From Polynucleobacter paludilacus (GTDB taxonomy: Bacteria; Pseudomonadota; Gammaproteobacteria; Burkholderiales; Burkholderiaceae), in the NCBI RefSeq assembly GCF_018687595.1, contig NZ_CP061298.1, positions 1,178,001-1,242,000 of the forward strand: a stretch of DNA of 64,000 bases. Reading direction: 5' to 3'. Below the pieces are notes generated by a model. It ran no database searches, was not told where the DNA came from, and saw only the letters and a list, made by a program, of their open reading frames with translations. This document shows positions 7,600 through 18,764 of this stretch, in pieces. How positions within the stretch are numbered: position 1 is the stretch's first letter; every line of letters begins with the position of its first letter. Both the position numbers and the translations under genes were made by a program.

Positions 7600-9519
7600 T
7601 TAATGCAATTGCCGATAGATTTGCTCGGCTAGGGTCATCGAGATTCCATCAACTCCGGCAATTTCTTCAACGGTAGCGCCCGCCACACCTCGCAAGCCTC
7701 CAAAGCGAGCCAAGAGTTTTTGACGACGCTTGGCTCCAATCCCTTCGATCTCCTCTAAGCGAGAGACCGTTCTGGCCTTGGCACGCTTAGCGCGCATACC
7801 GGTAATGGCAAAGCGATGCGCTTCATCCCGAATTTGTGCCACCAGTAAGAGGGCTGCGCTATCAATACCTAACTCGAGCGGCTTACGATCATCCGCAAAG
7901 ATGAGTGTTTCCAGCCCCACCTTACGGCCCTCACCTTTGGCAACACCCACAATCAAACTGATGTCCATACCAAACTCTGTGAGAACTTGTCTTGCCATCT
8001 CCACTTGCCCTTTACCACCATCAATCAAAATCACTTGCGGTAATTTATCGACTGGTAATTCTTGAAAATTAGCATAACGTCTTTGCAATACTTGTCGCAT
8101 CGCCGCGTAATCATCTCCGGGGGTAATACCATCAATATTGAAGCGACGGTATTCGCTCGATTGCATATCATTCTTGGCGTACACCACACAAGAAGCTTGA
8201 GTAGCCTCACCAGAGGTGTGACTGATATCAAAACACTCGATACGCAACTGCTCCAGATTTTCCAGATCTAGACTCAATACATCAGCTAAGGCTCGGGCCC
8301 GTGCAAGCTGTCCACCAGTCTCGACTAGGCGTTTAGTGAGAGCCAGCTTAGCATTGCCCTCTGCCATTGCTAACCAATGACGACGCTGCCCTTGAGGTTG
8401 ATGCAAGAAGGTAATTTTCTTGCCCGCTTGAGTGCTTAATAGACTTTGCAAGCTCTCAACGGATTTATCTTCTACAGATCCGCCATCCTCAGTGCTGGGC
8501 TGTAAGGAGTGATTGAGAATAAAAACTGGGGGAATTAAATTCGTAGTGCTAGTTCCACTTTCACTTGGCTCATCCTCTAAGTAGTGTTGCTGAATAAAAG
8601 TTTCCAATATTTCAGCTGGGCTAGCCTGCTCACCCGAAGACATGCGCAAGCCTTTCGGGAAATATGGTCTGTCACCCAAATGACGGCCACCGCGCACCAT
8701 TGCTAGATTGACGCAAATCATGCCCTCCATTTGCGCCACTGCAATGATGTCAACATCTCCCTCACCATCGGCGACGGTATCCATCGACTGTTGTTGCAGA
8801 ACACTAGATAAGTCAGCGATACGATCCCGCATCACAGCGGCCATTTCAAACTCCATTGCTTCACTGTATGCCGCCATCTCTTTTTCTAGTTCAGACAGCA
8901 CGCGACTATGGTCACCCTCTAAAAAACGGGTAGCTTGTGTTACATCTTGTCCGTATTGCTCCACGCTCAGCCGCCCAACACAAGGAGCACTGCAGCGGTG
9001 AATTTGATGAAGTAAACAAGGACGACTCCGATTCTTAAACACAGAGTCTTCACAGGTTCGTAAGCGAAAGACTTTTTGCAAGATCTGTACACTATTTCGC
9101 ACCGCCCATGAATTCGGGAAAGGGCCAAAGTAGCGATTGCGTTTATCTACCTTGCCACGATATGAGGCCAGACGAGGGAATGTATGTCCCGTTAGCATGA
9201 CATAGGGATAGGATTTATCATCTCGAAACAAAATATTGAATGGCGGAGACAACTCCTTAATCAGATTGTTTTCTAAAATTAAGGCTTCAGTTTCGGTTCG
9301 TGTTACCGTCGTTTCATAGCGAGCAATTTTGCGCACCATGTTTTCAATTCGCGGAGATAACTGGGTGCGCTGAAAATAACTCGATACACGCTTTTTGAGG
9401 TTGCGGGCCTTACCTACATACAGAATGTGTCCCGCTTCATCAAAAAAGCGATACACCCCCGGCAATCCGGGAAGCCGTTTAACGTCCTGCTGAAGGGTTT
9501 CAAAAAGCGAATTACTCAT
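7600..9519 (-). CDS. uvrC: UvrABC excinuclease subunit C
   Basis: Nucleotide excision repair nuclease that makes the 3' and 5' cuts around a lesion bound by UvrB. It has 639 residues. The N-terminal GIY-YIG domain ([22 protein letters not shown], about 18-40) makes the 3' cut. A UVR domain (about 205-240) contacts UvrB. The C-terminal RNase H-like region includes [11 protein letters not shown] and [10 protein letters not shown]. Two helix-hairpin-helix motifs close the protein ([20 protein letters not shown], then AGVDGIS). Its start codon overlaps that of the divergent earP by two bases. Confidence 0.97.
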   Translation of the reverse strand: MSNSLFETLQQDVKRLPGLPGVYRFFDEAGHILYVGKARNLKKRVSSYFQRTQLSPRIENMVRKIARYETTVTRTETEALILENNLIKELSPPFNILFRDDKSYPYVMLTGHTFPRLASYRGKVDKRNRYFGPFPNSWAVRNSVQILQKVFRLRTCEDSVFKNRSRPCLLHQIHRCSAPCVGRLSVEQYGQDVTQATRFLEGDHSRVLSELEKEMAAYSEAMEFEMAAVMRDRIADLSSVLQQQSMDTVADGEGDVDIIAVAQMEGMICVNLAMVRGGRHLGDRPYFPKGLRMSSGEQASPAEILETFIQQHYLEDEPSESGTSTTNLIPPVFILNHSLQPSTEDGGSVEDKSVESLQSLLSTQAGKKITFLHQPQGQRRHWLAMAEGNAKLALTKRLVETGGQLARARALADVLSLDLENLEQLRIECFDISHTSGEATQASCVVYAKNDMQSSEYRRFNIDGITPGDDYAAMRQVLQRRYANFQELPVDKLPQVILIDGGKGQVEMARQVLTEFGMDISLIVGVAKGEGRKVGLETLIFADDRKPLELGIDSAALLLVAQIRDEAHRFAITGMRAKRAKARTVSRLEEIEGIGAKRRQKLLARFGGLRGVAGATVEEIAGVDGISMTLAEQIYRQLH

Positions 9520-10588
9520 GCGTTGGGATATTTTCTGCCAAATCGTCGATAACTATGGTGATGCCGGTATTTGCTGGCGTCTAGCCCGAAGCTTAACAAG
9601 CCTTCATGGCCAAGAGGTCCGCATTTTCTGCGATGACCTACCAACCCTCAATTTACTCTCCCAAGGCTGTCCCGCTGAGAATCGTGACAAAATTAAAACC
9701 GAAACTTGGGCAGCCAGCTTTGAAAATGCTCGCCACCCTGTTGAAACCCCTGATGTTGTGATCGAGGCCTTTGGCTGCCATTTACCCGAACGCTATCTAG
9801 CGGGCTTAATGATTGCACCAAAAAAACCCACAATCATCAACTTAGAGTACCTCAGCGCTGAACCGTGGGTACTGGACTTTCATGCTAAAGCCTCACCCCA
9901 AGCTCACGGCATGCCGAAGTACTTTTTCTTTCCAGGATTTCAAGAGACTGCTGGTGGCATCCTCCTTGATCCTATTCCAACTGAACAAAAAAGCGCTGCA
10001 AGCAATCTTCCTAAAAGCTTAATCAACACTTGGGCAAAGCTGCGACCTGGAGCAAAACGGATCAGCGTCTTCTGCTACCCCGGCTTTCCGCTCCGCAAAT
10101 GGATTGAAGATCTGAGTACGATAGATGAGCCAATCGATGTGATCCTGACGCATGGCCATGCAGAGCTATTAAAGATGGGCTCTACAGAATCTCTTGAGCT
10201 AGCTCCCAGTATTCAGCTACTTTCTATACCGTTTGTTTCTCAAGATGAATATGACTGGCTGCTCGCTCATTGTGACCTGAATATTGTGCGAGGAGAAGAT
10301 TCATTCATCCGCGCTCAATTGGTTGGCAAGCCATTGATTTGGCACATTTACCCACAGGATGATCAAGCGCATCAAGTCAAATTGGCAGCCTTTCTGGATC
10401 TTTACCTCGCCAATGCAAATCCACCCTTCCAGAGCGCTTGCCGAAATGCCATGAATTGGGCTCTGCCCCATACCTGGTTTTCAGAACTCGATACATGGAC
10501 CCTCCATGCCACGGCCTGGCAAACAGATTTACTACAAAAACAAGGCGACGGAGGCCTAGCAGCGCGTTTAGTCCGGTTCGTAAGCTAG
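9518..10588 (+). CDS. earP: Elongation factor P arginine rhamnosyltransferase EarP
   Basis: Glycosyltransferase (GT104) that transfers rhamnose from dTDP-rhamnose to an Arg of EF-P, which helps EF-P relieve ribosomes stalled at polyproline. It has 356 residues. The N-terminus [22 protein letters not shown] is the family signature and carries the Asp near residue 16 implicated in catalysis. The C-terminal [13 protein letters not shown] motif (family RGEDS) is also present. Its target efp lies 86 nt downstream. The ATG overlaps the uvrC start (CATG at 9517-9520), so its promoter must lie inside uvrC. No clear Shine-Dalgarno is visible. Confidence 0.95.
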   Translation: MRWDIFCQIVDNYGDAGICWRLARSLTSLHGQEVRIFCDDLPTLNLLSQGCPAENRDKIKTETWAASFENARHPVETPDVVIEAFGCHLPERYLAGLMIAPKKPTIINLEYLSAEPWVLDFHAKASPQAHGMPKYFFFPGFQETAGGILLDPIPTEQKSAASNLPKSLINTWAKLRPGAKRISVFCYPGFPLRKWIEDLSTIDEPIDVILTHGHAELLKMGSTESLELAPSIQLLSIPFVSQDEYDWLLAHCDLNIVRGEDSFIRAQLVGKPLIWHIYPQDDQAHQVKLAAFLDLYLANANPPFQSACRNAMNWALPHTWFSELDTWTLHATAWQTDLLQKQGDGGLAARLVRFVS

Positions 10589-10674
10589 ACCCCTGCAGAG
10601 TTGGTCTGCGGGCGGTTACAATGCTGTCTTTGATAAAAATCGCAGATTATTGATCTGCCCTCAGGAATAGCAAG

Positions 10675-11235
10675 ATGAAAACAGCACAAGAACTCCGCGT
10701 TGGTAACGTAGTAATGCTCGGCACTGATCCTATGGTCGTATTGAAGGCTGAATACAGCCGCTCTGGTCGCAACTCTTCCGTTGTGAAAATGAAGTTCAAG
10801 AACCTCATTTCTGGCGCACCCAACGAGGGCGTTTACAAAGCCGACGACAAATTTGATGTTGTCATTCTTGATAAAAAAGATTGCACCTACTCCTATTTTG
10901 CCGATCCAATGTATGTATTTATGGATACTGAATACAACCAATATGAAGTTGAAGCAGAGTTCATGGGCGATGCCCTTCATTACCTCGAAGAAGGTATGCC
11001 TTGTGAAGTAGTGTTCTACGAAGGTAAAGCACTTTCAGTTGCGATGCCTAACTCCTTGGTTCGTGAAATTATTTATACCGAGCCAGCAGTAAAAGGTGAT
11101 ACAAGCTCAGGCAAAGTATTGAAGAACGCAAAGCTAGCTACCGGTTATGAATTACAGGTTCCTTTATTCTGCAACACCGGTGACAAGATTGAAATTGATA
11201 CCCGCACTGGTGAATACCGCAGTCGCGCTAATTAA
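10675..11235 (+). CDS. efp: Translation elongation factor P
   Basis: Binds between the P and E sites of stalled ribosomes and promotes peptide bond formation at Pro-Pro. It has 186 residues and three beta-barrel domains. The loop tip is YSRSGRNSS with Arg32, not Lys. Arg at this position is the rhamnosylation site of the EarP-type EF-P, which agrees with the adjacent earP. The end [18 protein letters not shown] is typical. A TACAAT hexamer at 10617-10622 may be its -10, leaving a leader of about 45 nt with AGGA before the ATG. Confidence 0.98.
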   Translation: MKTAQELRVGNVVMLGTDPMVVLKAEYSRSGRNSSVVKMKFKNLISGAPNEGVYKADDKFDVVILDKKDCTYSYFADPMYVFMDTEYNQYEVEAEFMGDALHYLEEGMPCEVVFYEGKALSVAMPNSLVREIIYTEPAVKGDTSSGKVLKNAKLATGYELQVPLFCNTGDKIEIDTRTGEYRSRAN

Positions 11236-11253
11236 TTAGCAAGCTGCAATGTT

Positions 11254-11280
11254 AAAAAGCCCGCTAGTAGCGGGCTTTTT
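11254..11280. terminator. Bidirectional intrinsic terminator, efp | nagZ
   Basis: AAAAAGCCCGC and GCGGGCTTTTT form an 11-bp stem around TAGTA, with A and T tracts on the two sides. It serves efp and overlaps the stop codon of the convergent nagZ. Confidence 0.92.
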
Positions 11281-12362
11281 TATTGGATCAAGTCAAACTC
11301 ACTGAGTAAACCCTTTGCATGCTGATATTCAGCTTGTTTTTGTAACTCATCCCAGCTGGCTGCACTGGCTATTGGCATCAAGCGACTGAGTCGTAATCTG
11401 GATTCAACTTGCTTGGCTGATGAAACTCTGAGTTTAGCTAGCAACTCATCAGCCAGATCTGGACGATTACAAATTAAGACTGCATCACAACCAGCCTCCA
11501 GGGCCAACTCGGCACCTTTCACCACCGATCCTGCCACGCTAGCACCTTCCATGGAGAGGTCATCACTAAAAATCACCCCCTGAAAGCCCAACTCTTGTCG
11601 CAGAACAGAGTGAAGCCAGATTCTTGAGAAGCCGGCTGGGAGCTTATCAACCTGAGGATAGATGACATGGGCAGGCATCACTGCAGCCAAACTCAGGTCA
11701 AGCCATTCATAAGGCTTGGCATCGTCATTGAGGATGTCATCTAGAGAGCGCTCGTCGACCGGAATGGCGATATGTGAATCGGCCTCTGCCCATCCATGAC
11801 CTGGAAAGTGTTTACCGCAATTGGCCATACCAGCCATTCGTAAGCCTTCATTCAGACTCTTTGCTAGAGCGAAAACAATTTGGGGATCACGACCAAATGA
11901 TCTATCACCAATCACGGCGCTGCGCCCGAAATCTAAATCTAGTACTGGCGTGAAGCTGAAATCTACCCCGCAAGCCCTAAGCTCGGCTGCTAATACATAG
12001 CCACAGGCAGTCGCCGCTGCCATCGCTAATGCTGCAGACTCAGCAGCATGCTTTGATTGGTGCTTACCCATCCAAAGCTCACCCAATTTTCTCATCGCGG
12101 GCAAATGGGTGAAGCCATCAGACTTACAACGCTGCACACGACCACCTTCATGATCAATCGAGATCAAGACATCAGGGCGTAGCTTCTTAATCTCTGCAGT
12201 CAGTTTGCTGAGTTGCTTGCGATTAGAAAAGTTTCTACCAAATAAGATTACTCCGCCTGTCAGTGGGTGCAAAATGCGGCGGCGATCTTCTGCATTGAGC
12301 TCTTGACCAATAACATCTAAGGTCACCGGTCCCGGTGAAGATGGATTAAGCGCTTGAGCCAT
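11280..12362 (-). CDS. nagZ: Beta-N-acetylhexosaminidase NagZ
   Basis: Cytoplasmic glycoside hydrolase family 3 enzyme of cell-wall recycling. It removes GlcNAc from GlcNAc-anhydroMurNAc peptides. It has 360 residues, slightly longer than E. coli NagZ (341). Motifs include GGVILFGRNF, IDHEGGRVQR, the family signature GKHFPGHGWAEADSH with the catalytic His, and IFSDDLSMEGA with the nucleophile Asp. Last gene of the lepA operon, 13 nt after acpS. Confidence 0.96.
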   Translation of the reverse strand: MAQALNPSSPGPVTLDVIGQELNAEDRRRILHPLTGGVILFGRNFSNRKQLSKLTAEIKKLRPDVLISIDHEGGRVQRCKSDGFTHLPAMRKLGELWMGKHQSKHAAESAALAMAAATACGYVLAAELRACGVDFSFTPVLDLDFGRSAVIGDRSFGRDPQIVFALAKSLNEGLRMAGMANCGKHFPGHGWAEADSHIAIPVDERSLDDILNDDAKPYEWLDLSLAAVMPAHVIYPQVDKLPAGFSRIWLHSVLRQELGFQGVIFSDDLSMEGASVAGSVVKGAELALEAGCDAVLICNRPDLADELLAKLRVSSAKQVESRLRLSRLMPIASAASWDELQKQAEYQHAKGLLSEFDLIQ

Positions 12363-12375
12363 TTCTGTTCCTAAT

Positions 12376-12771
12376 TTATTGTTGTTTAGTCACAATCACA
12401 AAAGCAATCGCCATGTCTACCTCATCGCTTACGGTAACCTGAGCCTGCCACTGCTTTTCTGCCATAAATATAGCCAAGGCACCTGAATAACTTGTAACTG
12501 GCTTGCCACTAGCTTCATTCAAGGTCTGCAATGAGCGCCAGGTCATTGGCATTCTCATCCCTAGACCAATTGCCTTGGAGAAGGCTTCTTTAGCAGCAAA
12601 ACGAGTTGCCAAGAAAGCCATACCCCGCTTGGGGTTACGGGCTAAACGGGCTTTGAAAATCAGCATCTCATCTGGGCCCAGAATTCTCTCCGCTAAACGT
12701 CCTTGCGTACGATCATAAGCCGCTTGTAAGCGCTCGATCTTCAAAATATCGGTACCAATACCAACAATCAT
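12376..12771 (-). CDS. acpS: Holo-[acyl-carrier-protein] synthase
   Basis: Transfers 4'-phosphopantetheine from CoA to the Ser of acyl carrier protein. It has 131 residues, near the family size of 126. The start [15 protein letters not shown] and the motif [14 protein letters not shown] with its metal-binding Glu are diagnostic. I chose the ATG at 12771; an upstream extension of 20 residues would run deep into pdxJ. The start overlaps the end of pdxJ by four bases, which suggests coupled translation. Its substrate gene acpP is also in the window. Confidence 0.96.
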   Translation of the reverse strand: MIVGIGTDILKIERLQAAYDRTQGRLAERILGPDEMLIFKARLARNPKRGMAFLATRFAAKEAFSKAIGLGMRMPMTWRSLQTLNEASGKPVTSYSGALAIFMAEKQWQAQVTVSDEVDMAIAFVIVTKQQ

Positions 12772-13514
12772 GATGCGTGCTGTCTGCCCTGCTTCATCAG
12801 GGCTTTCATATCGATAATAGCTTTTTGCCAACCCTTGAAGAGGGCTTCAGCCACAATCGCATGACCGATATTCAATTCAGATAACTCGGCAATAGCTGCG
12901 ATCGGCAGAACATTGCTTTCGTTCAGGCCATGACCAGCATTAACTCTGAGACCCAAACTTTTACCAAACTGAGCAGCTTTTTGAATACGCTCTATCTCAG
13001 CAGCCTGCTCTACTCCAGCAAGATCTGCATAACGTCCAGTATGCAGTTCAATTACTGTTGCGCCCACATCTTTAGCCGCCTGAATTTGATTTACTGCAGG
13101 ATCAATAAAAAGCGAGACCCGAATACCTGCGGCTTGTAATTGCTGAGTAGCGGCTTTGACAGCAGCAAAATGGCTCACTACATCTAAACCGCCCTCAGTT
13201 GTTACCTCTTCCCGTTTTTCTGGCACTAGACATACATCATGTGGCTTTACTTGACAGGCAATTGCCAGCATCTCAGGCGTAACCGCACACTCTAAATTCA
13301 TGCGGGTTTTGATTAATGGGCGTAAAGCCAAGAGGTCAGCATCTTTGATGTGGCGACGATCTTCACGCAAGTGCAAGGTAATTAAATCTGCACCAGCTTC
13401 TTCTGCCAACTGGGCTGCCCGAATGGGATCAGGATAGCGAGTACCTCGTGCATTACGCAAGGTAGCGACATGATCAATATTGACACCAAGCTCAAGAATT
13501 GGAGAAGGGCTCAT
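12768..13514 (-). CDS. pdxJ: Pyridoxine 5'-phosphate synthase
   Basis: Condenses 1-deoxyxylulose 5-phosphate with 3-amino-2-oxopropyl phosphate to give pyridoxine 5'-phosphate. It is a TIM barrel of 248 residues. Motifs include [17 protein letters not shown] at the N-terminus, [24 protein letters not shown] and NAGHGLN. It lies between recO and acpS, as in many proteobacteria. Confidence 0.98.
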   Translation of the reverse strand: MSPSPILELGVNIDHVATLRNARGTRYPDPIRAAQLAEEAGADLITLHLREDRRHIKDADLLALRPLIKTRMNLECAVTPEMLAIACQVKPHDVCLVPEKREEVTTEGGLDVVSHFAAVKAATQQLQAAGIRVSLFIDPAVNQIQAAKDVGATVIELHTGRYADLAGVEQAAEIERIQKAAQFGKSLGLRVNAGHGLNESNVLPIAAIAELSELNIGHAIVAEALFKGWQKAIIDMKALMKQGRQHAS

Positions 13515-13544
13515 AGCAATAGATTACTGGAATTTATGAGGAGG

Positions 13545-14279
13545 CTAGATTTTCTTGAGATCAATCAAGATCTGACGGGTCGTCAGGACTTGATCCTGAA
13601 GATGCAATCCCAACAGAAAGCGCATCAGCTGTTTACTTTGGGCAAGAGTTACCGGATCAGAAAAATGACCAACTGCAATATTGAGCAGAGATTGACCACT
13701 CAAAACTGGCCAGTGACCAGGGTCATCCGCCTGCACTGGTCTTACGCCTCTTTCAGGCTGGTAAACATACTGCAGAGATGGCTCGGGTTTATCTTGGGTT
13801 TCTACACAATGGTCTAAGGCTGCGGCATAACCCGTTTCTTGTAATAGCGCTAACTCAAAAGGACGCAATATTTCTTCTAGGCCCTTAGATTCAAACTCGA
13901 GATTAGAAAGCGCTGTAATGGTTTCTGTATAGCGATCGTAGAGTCTTTCATAGTCATCTTCACGAGCCAGGAATTTCACTAGCAGCTCGTTCAAATAAAA
14001 ACCACATAGCAGTGCATCACCAACCAAGGCAGGAGTACCACCAACCCACTCCGATTTAGTTAAGGTACGCAGCTCTGACTTACCGCTCCACGAAACTAGG
14101 AGCGGCTGAAAACGCTGTAATACGGGGCGCAGAACAGAGTGTGGGCGCTTGGCACCTTTAGCAATCAGAGCCATACGACCATGTTGCCTAGTAAAGACAT
14201 CCAAGATGAGACTGGTCTCTTTATAGGGAATACTGTGCAATACGAAAGCGGGCTCGTCAACGATCCGGATCGAAGCCAT
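13545..14279 (-). CDS. recO: DNA repair protein RecO
   Basis: Acts with RecR to load RecA onto SSB-coated single strands. It has 244 residues. The N-terminal OB-fold includes AFVLHSIPYKETSLILDVFTR and GRMALIAKGAKRP. The helical middle contains GFYLNELLVKFL. The C-terminal zinc motif of some RecO proteins is not obvious here. The ATG directly abuts the era stop codon with no gap. Confidence 0.93.
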   Translation of the reverse strand: MASIRIVDEPAFVLHSIPYKETSLILDVFTRQHGRMALIAKGAKRPHSVLRPVLQRFQPLLVSWSGKSELRTLTKSEWVGGTPALVGDALLCGFYLNELLVKFLAREDDYERLYDRYTETITALSNLEFESKGLEEILRPFELALLQETGYAAALDHCVETQDKPEPSLQYVYQPERGVRPVQADDPGHWPVLSGQSLLNIAVGHFSDPVTLAQSKQLMRFLLGLHLQDQVLTTRQILIDLKKI

Positions 14280-15218
14280 TTATTCCAAACCTTGCGCCCG
14301 GAGTTCAGCGCGATCATCTGCCCAGCCACGCTTGACTTTGACCCAAGTCTCTAAGAAGACTTTGCCATCAAATAGTTTTTCCATATCGATACGCGCATCA
14401 GTCGATATTTTCTTAAGGCGCTCACCCTTCTCACCAATGATCATAGCCTTGTGACTATCGCGATCTACCAGAATTGTGGCCGCGATCCGGCGCATCCGAC
14501 CATCCATTTTAAATTGATCAATCACTACCGTACTGGTATAGGGCAACTCATCACCAGTAAAGCGAAATACTTTTTCACGCAGAATCTCTGCCGCTAAAAA
14601 ACGCTCATTGCGATCAGTTAATGTATCTGGGTCATAGACTGCTTCGGCCTCAGGTAGGTAGCCCTCCAATGTATCAAGCAAGCGAGTAATGTCAGGTGGA
14701 CTTTTGGCACTCATCGGGACGATCTCAGCAAACTCGCATTGATTTTGGTCCTCGTGGCCCCCTAATTCACTCCAAGGGCGGCTCATTTCTTTCATGAAAT
14801 TCAGCAGCGCTTGATCTCGCTCAGACGGGGTCTGGAAACGGCTATTGAATAAATCCAGTTTATTCAGCACTAGCACTACTGGCAAATCAGCCGGTAGAAG
14901 CTTTAACACCTTCTTATCATCCTCACCCCAGTAACCTGCTTCAATAATGAAACAAGCGACATTCACATCTTGAAGCGCAGTGGTTACCGTGCGGTTAAGT
15001 GCTTTATTGAGAGTATTCAGTAAGCGAGTCTGAAAGCCAGGTGTATCAATAAAGATGAATTGGGCATTCTCGCGCGTCTGAATACCCAAAATACGATGGC
15101 GAGTAGTCTGCGCTTTGCGAGAAGTAATGCTGATCTTTTGTCCGACCAAAGCATTCAGCAAAGTCGACTTGCCCATATTGGGTCGACCAACAATAGCGAT
15201 AGTGCCGCATCTAAACAC
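14280..15218 (-). CDS. era: GTPase Era
   Basis: Ras-like GTPase that binds the 3' end of 16S rRNA during 30S assembly. It has 312 residues. G1 is GRPNMGKST (11-19), G3 is DTPGF, G4 is NKLD, and a C-terminal KH domain contains [12 protein letters not shown]. The start is GTG, two bases after the rnc stop, with AAGGG as Shine-Dalgarno. The rnc-era pair is conserved across proteobacteria. Confidence 0.98.
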   Translation of the reverse strand: MFRCGTIAIVGRPNMGKSTLLNALVGQKISITSRKAQTTRHRILGIQTRENAQFIFIDTPGFQTRLLNTLNKALNRTVTTALQDVNVACFIIEAGYWGEDDKKVLKLLPADLPVVLVLNKLDLFNSRFQTPSERDQALLNFMKEMSRPWSELGGHEDQNQCEFAEIVPMSAKSPPDITRLLDTLEGYLPEAEAVYDPDTLTDRNERFLAAEILREKVFRFTGDELPYTSTVVIDQFKMDGRMRRIAATILVDRDSHKAMIIGEKGERLKKISTDARIDMEKLFDGKVFLETWVKVKRGWADDRAELRAQGLE

Positions 15219-15220
15219 AG

Positions 15221-16012
15221 TTAGCCCTTCAGCTTTAGATTCAATTGCTCTTCACCAGCATCTTGCTTGGCCGCTTTCTTCTTGGCTGCCCTGGTCTTTT
15301 TGGGTTTACGCGATTCTTGTGGCAATGCTTTGAGTATGGCAGCAAGCGCCAATTTAGCCGCACCCTGCTCTGCCGCTCGGCGTGAGGCGCCTTCGCCCTT
15401 GACTGCAATCTTGAGATTCGGAATTAAACATTCCACTTCAAACTGTTGATTGTGAGCAGCGCCCGTAGTGCCGGTCACATTGTAGGTTGGTAATGGCAGC
15501 TGGTAGCTTTGTAGACATTCCTGTAAAAGCGTTTTATCGTCTTTACCTAATGTTTTAGGATCAACATGCTGCAAGATCAAGGAATACAGTTTACGCAGAC
15601 AGGATTTCGCAGAATCAAATCCACCATCCAAAAAAATAGCTCCTGTAACAGCTTCTAAGGTATCGGCCAAGATTGAAGGACGTCTAAAGCCGCCACTCTT
15701 AAGCTCGCCCTCTCCTAAACGGAGGTAGTCTGACAAAGCAAGTGATTGTGCGATTTCATAAAGTGCTTGTTGCTTAACCAGATTGGCGCGCACCCGAGAG
15801 AGGTCGCCCTCATCTAAATCAGAGTACCGTTCGTACAACATCTCAGCGACCACGCAATTGAGAACGGAGTCCCCCAAGAACTCAAGGCGCTCATTATTCT
15901 TTTTACTATGACTACGATGTGTCAATGCCTGCGTCAGCAGCTCAGGTTTCTTGAAGGTATACCCCAAGCGCTCTTGCAGCGGACCGATATCGATGACAGC
16001 GCGTGCGTTCAT
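15221..16012 (-). CDS. rnc: Ribonuclease III
   Basis: Double-strand RNA endonuclease for rRNA processing and mRNA turnover. It has 263 residues. The catalytic signature [13 protein letters not shown] is at about 40-52. The second acidic cluster is [17 protein letters not shown]. The double-strand RNA-binding domain is at about 160-225. A Lys/Ala-rich tail (about 230-263) extends beyond the E. coli length of 226 and may add RNA affinity. Confidence 0.97.
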   Translation of the reverse strand: MNARAVIDIGPLQERLGYTFKKPELLTQALTHRSHSKKNNERLEFLGDSVLNCVVAEMLYERYSDLDEGDLSRVRANLVKQQALYEIAQSLALSDYLRLGEGELKSGGFRRPSILADTLEAVTGAIFLDGGFDSAKSCLRKLYSLILQHVDPKTLGKDDKTLLQECLQSYQLPLPTYNVTGTTGAAHNQQFEVECLIPNLKIAVKGEGASRRAAEQGAAKLALAAILKALPQESRKPKKTRAAKKKAAKQDAGEEQLNLKLKG

Positions 16013-16015
16013 GAT

Positions 16016-16822
16016 TTAGTTAAAGCCACCAATACGACCTAGTGAACCTAAATTCAGCCAAACAAAGAAGGCTTTACCAACAATATTTTGATCAGGGACA
16101 AAGCCCCAATAACGTGAGTCCGCACTGTTATCGCGGTTATCACCCATTGCAAAGTAGCTTCCAGGCGGGACAGTACAAACTAAACCAGCATTGACGTAGT
16201 GGCATGCCTCAAAGCCAGGAAAACGTTCAGCTGGGAACATGCCTACTGGACGATCAGGATCATTAATAATCTCGTGATGATTACCACCAAGATCAGTAGG
16301 GAATGATTCGGTAAAACGCTTGGCATAGTGCATGCTCTCTGGATCAAGATAAGGCTCACCATTGCTATAACCTAACGCTTGGCCATTAATTTTTAAGCGT
16401 TTGTCTTGATACTCAATCACATCGCCAGGCAAAGCAACGATGCGTTTAATGTAATCAACTGACTCATCACGAGGATAGCGGAACACCACTACATCACCGC
16501 GTTGAGGGGAGCCCAATTCAATCACTTTTTGATTGATGACTGGCAAACGAATGCCGTAAGTGAATTTATTCACCAAGATGAAATCGCCAATTTGCAAAGT
16601 CGGAATCATCGAGCCCGATGGAATCTTGAAAGGTTCAACAATAAAAGAACGCAGAATGAATACAGCGCAAATCACAGGAAAGAAACTAGCGGAGTACTCA
16701 AGCCAGAGCGGCATACGCTCAATTCCAGCAGCACGACGTTGTGGTGCGAAATGTAATTTATCAGCGACCCAGGCAATCCCAGAGATGATGACGAGGACAA
16801 AAAGAATCAGTGCGAAGTTCAT
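16016..16822 (-). CDS. lepB: Signal peptidase I
   Basis: Inner-membrane protease that removes signal peptides from exported proteins. It has 268 residues. Two N-terminal membrane segments (about 2-20 and 43-58) precede the catalytic domain. The Ser nucleophile is Ser71 (IPSGSMIPT) and the general-base Lys is Lys126 (YIKRIVALPGD). The box GDNRDNSADSRYWGFVP is present. The start overlaps the lepA stop by one base. Confidence 0.97.
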   Translation of the reverse strand: MNFALILFVLVIISGIAWVADKLHFAPQRRAAGIERMPLWLEYSASFFPVICAVFILRSFIVEPFKIPSGSMIPTLQIGDFILVNKFTYGIRLPVINQKVIELGSPQRGDVVVFRYPRDESVDYIKRIVALPGDVIEYQDKRLKINGQALGYSNGEPYLDPESMHYAKRFTESFPTDLGGNHHEIINDPDRPVGMFPAERFPGFEACHYVNAGLVCTVPPGSYFAMGDNRDNSADSRYWGFVPDQNIVGKAFFVWLNLGSLGRIGGFN

Positions 16823-18627
16823 TAATCATCCACCTGTAATATGGCAAGAAATGCCTCTTGAGGGATCTCTACGTTACCAACCTGTTTCATGCGCTTCTTA
16901 CCCTCTTTCTGTTTCTCTAATAATTTACGCTTTCGAGAAATATCACCGCCGTAACATTTTGCTAAGACGTTCTTCCGCAGAGCCTTCACGTTTTCGCGGG
17001 CCACAATATTGCTTCCAATCGCTGCCTGAATCGCAACATCAAACATTTGACGTGGAATAATGCCGCGCATTTTGGCAACTACTTCACGGCCCCGATGTTG
17101 GCTGTTACTGCGGTGAACGATGACGGATAAGGCATCAACTCGCTCACCATTAATCAAGATATCAACCTTCACCACATCGGCAGGGCGGTATTCTTTGAAC
17201 TCATAATCCATTGAGGCATAACCTCTTGAGATCGACTTCAGACGATCAAAGAAATCCATCACAATCTCGGCCATCGGTAACTCATAGGTCAACTGCACTT
17301 GTCGGCCGAGATAGTTCATCCCAGTCTGAATGCCCCGCTTACCTACGCACAAAGTAATGATGGAACCCACATACTCTTGTGGCATATACAGGTTGACGGT
17401 GACAATCGGCTCAAAAATCGTATCGGTCTTGCTAGGCTCTGGCATCTTGGATGGGTTATCCACCATCACGATTTCGCCATCAGATTGCTTCACCTGATAG
17501 ACCACTGTTGGCGCAGTCGTAATCAGATTCATTCCATACTGACGCTCTAAACGCTCTTGCACAATCTCCATGTGGAGCAAACCTAGGAAACCACAGCGGA
17601 AGCCAAAACCCAGCGCTTGAGAAACTTCTGGCTCATAGAGGAGTGAAGCATCGTTCAGCTTGAGTTTCTCTAAAGACTCCCGCAACTGATCGTATTCACT
17701 AGCCTCGACTGGATATAGTCCAGCAAAGACCTGTGACTTCACTTCCTTGAAGCCTGGTAAGGGGTCTGGCGAAGGAGTGCGGCCCTGCTGACCGGGCGCA
17801 TGAGTAACAGTGTCACCGACCTTAGCAGCCTTCAGCTCCTTAATGCCGGCGATGATGAAACCCACCTGTCCTGCGGAGAGTTCCGGGCGATCGATCGATT
17901 TAGGGCTAAATACTCCAACATGCTCAACTAAGTGCGTTGAGCCATTGGCCATCAATGTAATTTTGTCTTTAGGCTTAAGGGTGCCATTCACGACCCGCAC
18001 CAACATCACGACGCCGACATAGTTATCAAACCACGAGTCGATGATTAAAGCCTGCAAGGGAGCAGATGCATCCCCTTTCGGGGGCGGCACACGGCGGATC
18101 ATTTCTTCGATCACATCAGCTACACCTAAGCCAGTTTTTGCAGAACAGGTGACCGCATCAGTTGCATCAATTCCAATGACATCTTCAATTTCTTGTTTGG
18201 CACGTTCAGGATCTGCCTGGGGCAAATCAATCTTGTTGAGAACTGGTACCACCTCAACACCCAGCTCAATTGCGGTGTAACAGTTAGCCACGGTTTGTGC
18301 TTCAACACCTTGACTCGCATCCACCACTAAGAGCGCACCCTCACATGCCGAAAGTGATCGACTTACTTCATAAGAAAAGTCAACGTGTCCTGGGGTATCA
18401 ATAAGATTAAGGTTGTATACCTTGCCATCTTTGGCTTTGTAGTTCAGTGCGGCTGTTTGCGCTTTGATGGTGATGCCGCGCTCTCGCTCGATATCCATCG
18501 AGTCCAGAACCTGCGCCTCCATCTCACGATCTGAAAGTCCACCGCACAACTGAATAATGCGATCAGCCAAGGTCGACTTGCCGTGATCAATATGGGCGAT
18601 GATAGAAAAATTGCGGATTAAATCCAT
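16822..18627 (-). CDS. lepA: Elongation factor 4 (LepA)
   Basis: Ribosome-bound translational GTPase linked to back-translocation and 30S biogenesis. It has 601 residues, matching the family. The GTPase domain has [34 protein letters not shown] and NKIDLP. The C-terminal domain specific to LepA follows ([25 protein letters not shown]). First gene of the lepA-lepB-rnc-era run; the 137-nt gap to the protease upstream holds a hairpin and a possible promoter that I cannot define. Confidence 0.98.
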   Translation of the reverse strand: MDLIRNFSIIAHIDHGKSTLADRIIQLCGGLSDREMEAQVLDSMDIERERGITIKAQTAALNYKAKDGKVYNLNLIDTPGHVDFSYEVSRSLSACEGALLVVDASQGVEAQTVANCYTAIELGVEVVPVLNKIDLPQADPERAKQEIEDVIGIDATDAVTCSAKTGLGVADVIEEMIRRVPPPKGDASAPLQALIIDSWFDNYVGVVMLVRVVNGTLKPKDKITLMANGSTHLVEHVGVFSPKSIDRPELSAGQVGFIIAGIKELKAAKVGDTVTHAPGQQGRTPSPDPLPGFKEVKSQVFAGLYPVEASEYDQLRESLEKLKLNDASLLYEPEVSQALGFGFRCGFLGLLHMEIVQERLERQYGMNLITTAPTVVYQVKQSDGEIVMVDNPSKMPEPSKTDTIFEPIVTVNLYMPQEYVGSIITLCVGKRGIQTGMNYLGRQVQLTYELPMAEIVMDFFDRLKSISRGYASMDYEFKEYRPADVVKVDILINGERVDALSVIVHRSNSQHRGREVVAKMRGIIPRQMFDVAIQAAIGSNIVARENVKALRKNVLAKCYGGDISRKRKLLEKQKEGKKRMKQVGNVEIPQEAFLAILQVDD

Positions 18628-18723
18628 GGCGTCTTGTTAGCTCAATCAAAAAACGCCTTGTCAGAACGCACCACAATGATGCGCTGCAAAAAGCCGTCTT
18701 ATGGAGAATTGTAATGGGTGAAC

Positions 18724-18750
18724 CTAAACCCAGCCTGAAGCTGGATTTAG
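18724..18750 (-). terminator. Hairpin downstream of the Do-type protease gene
   Basis: An 11-bp stem with one wobble pair (CTAAATCCAGC / GCTGGGTTTAG on the minus strand) lies just after the protease stop. It has no good T run, so it may be a weak terminator or an mRNA-end stabiliser. Confidence 0.35.
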
Positions 18751-18764
18751 AGGTCAAAAAGGGC

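Noticed and set aside
10585-10980. Open frame of 131 codons antisense to efp
   Set aside because: efp is certain on the other strand; the antisense frame has no family features.
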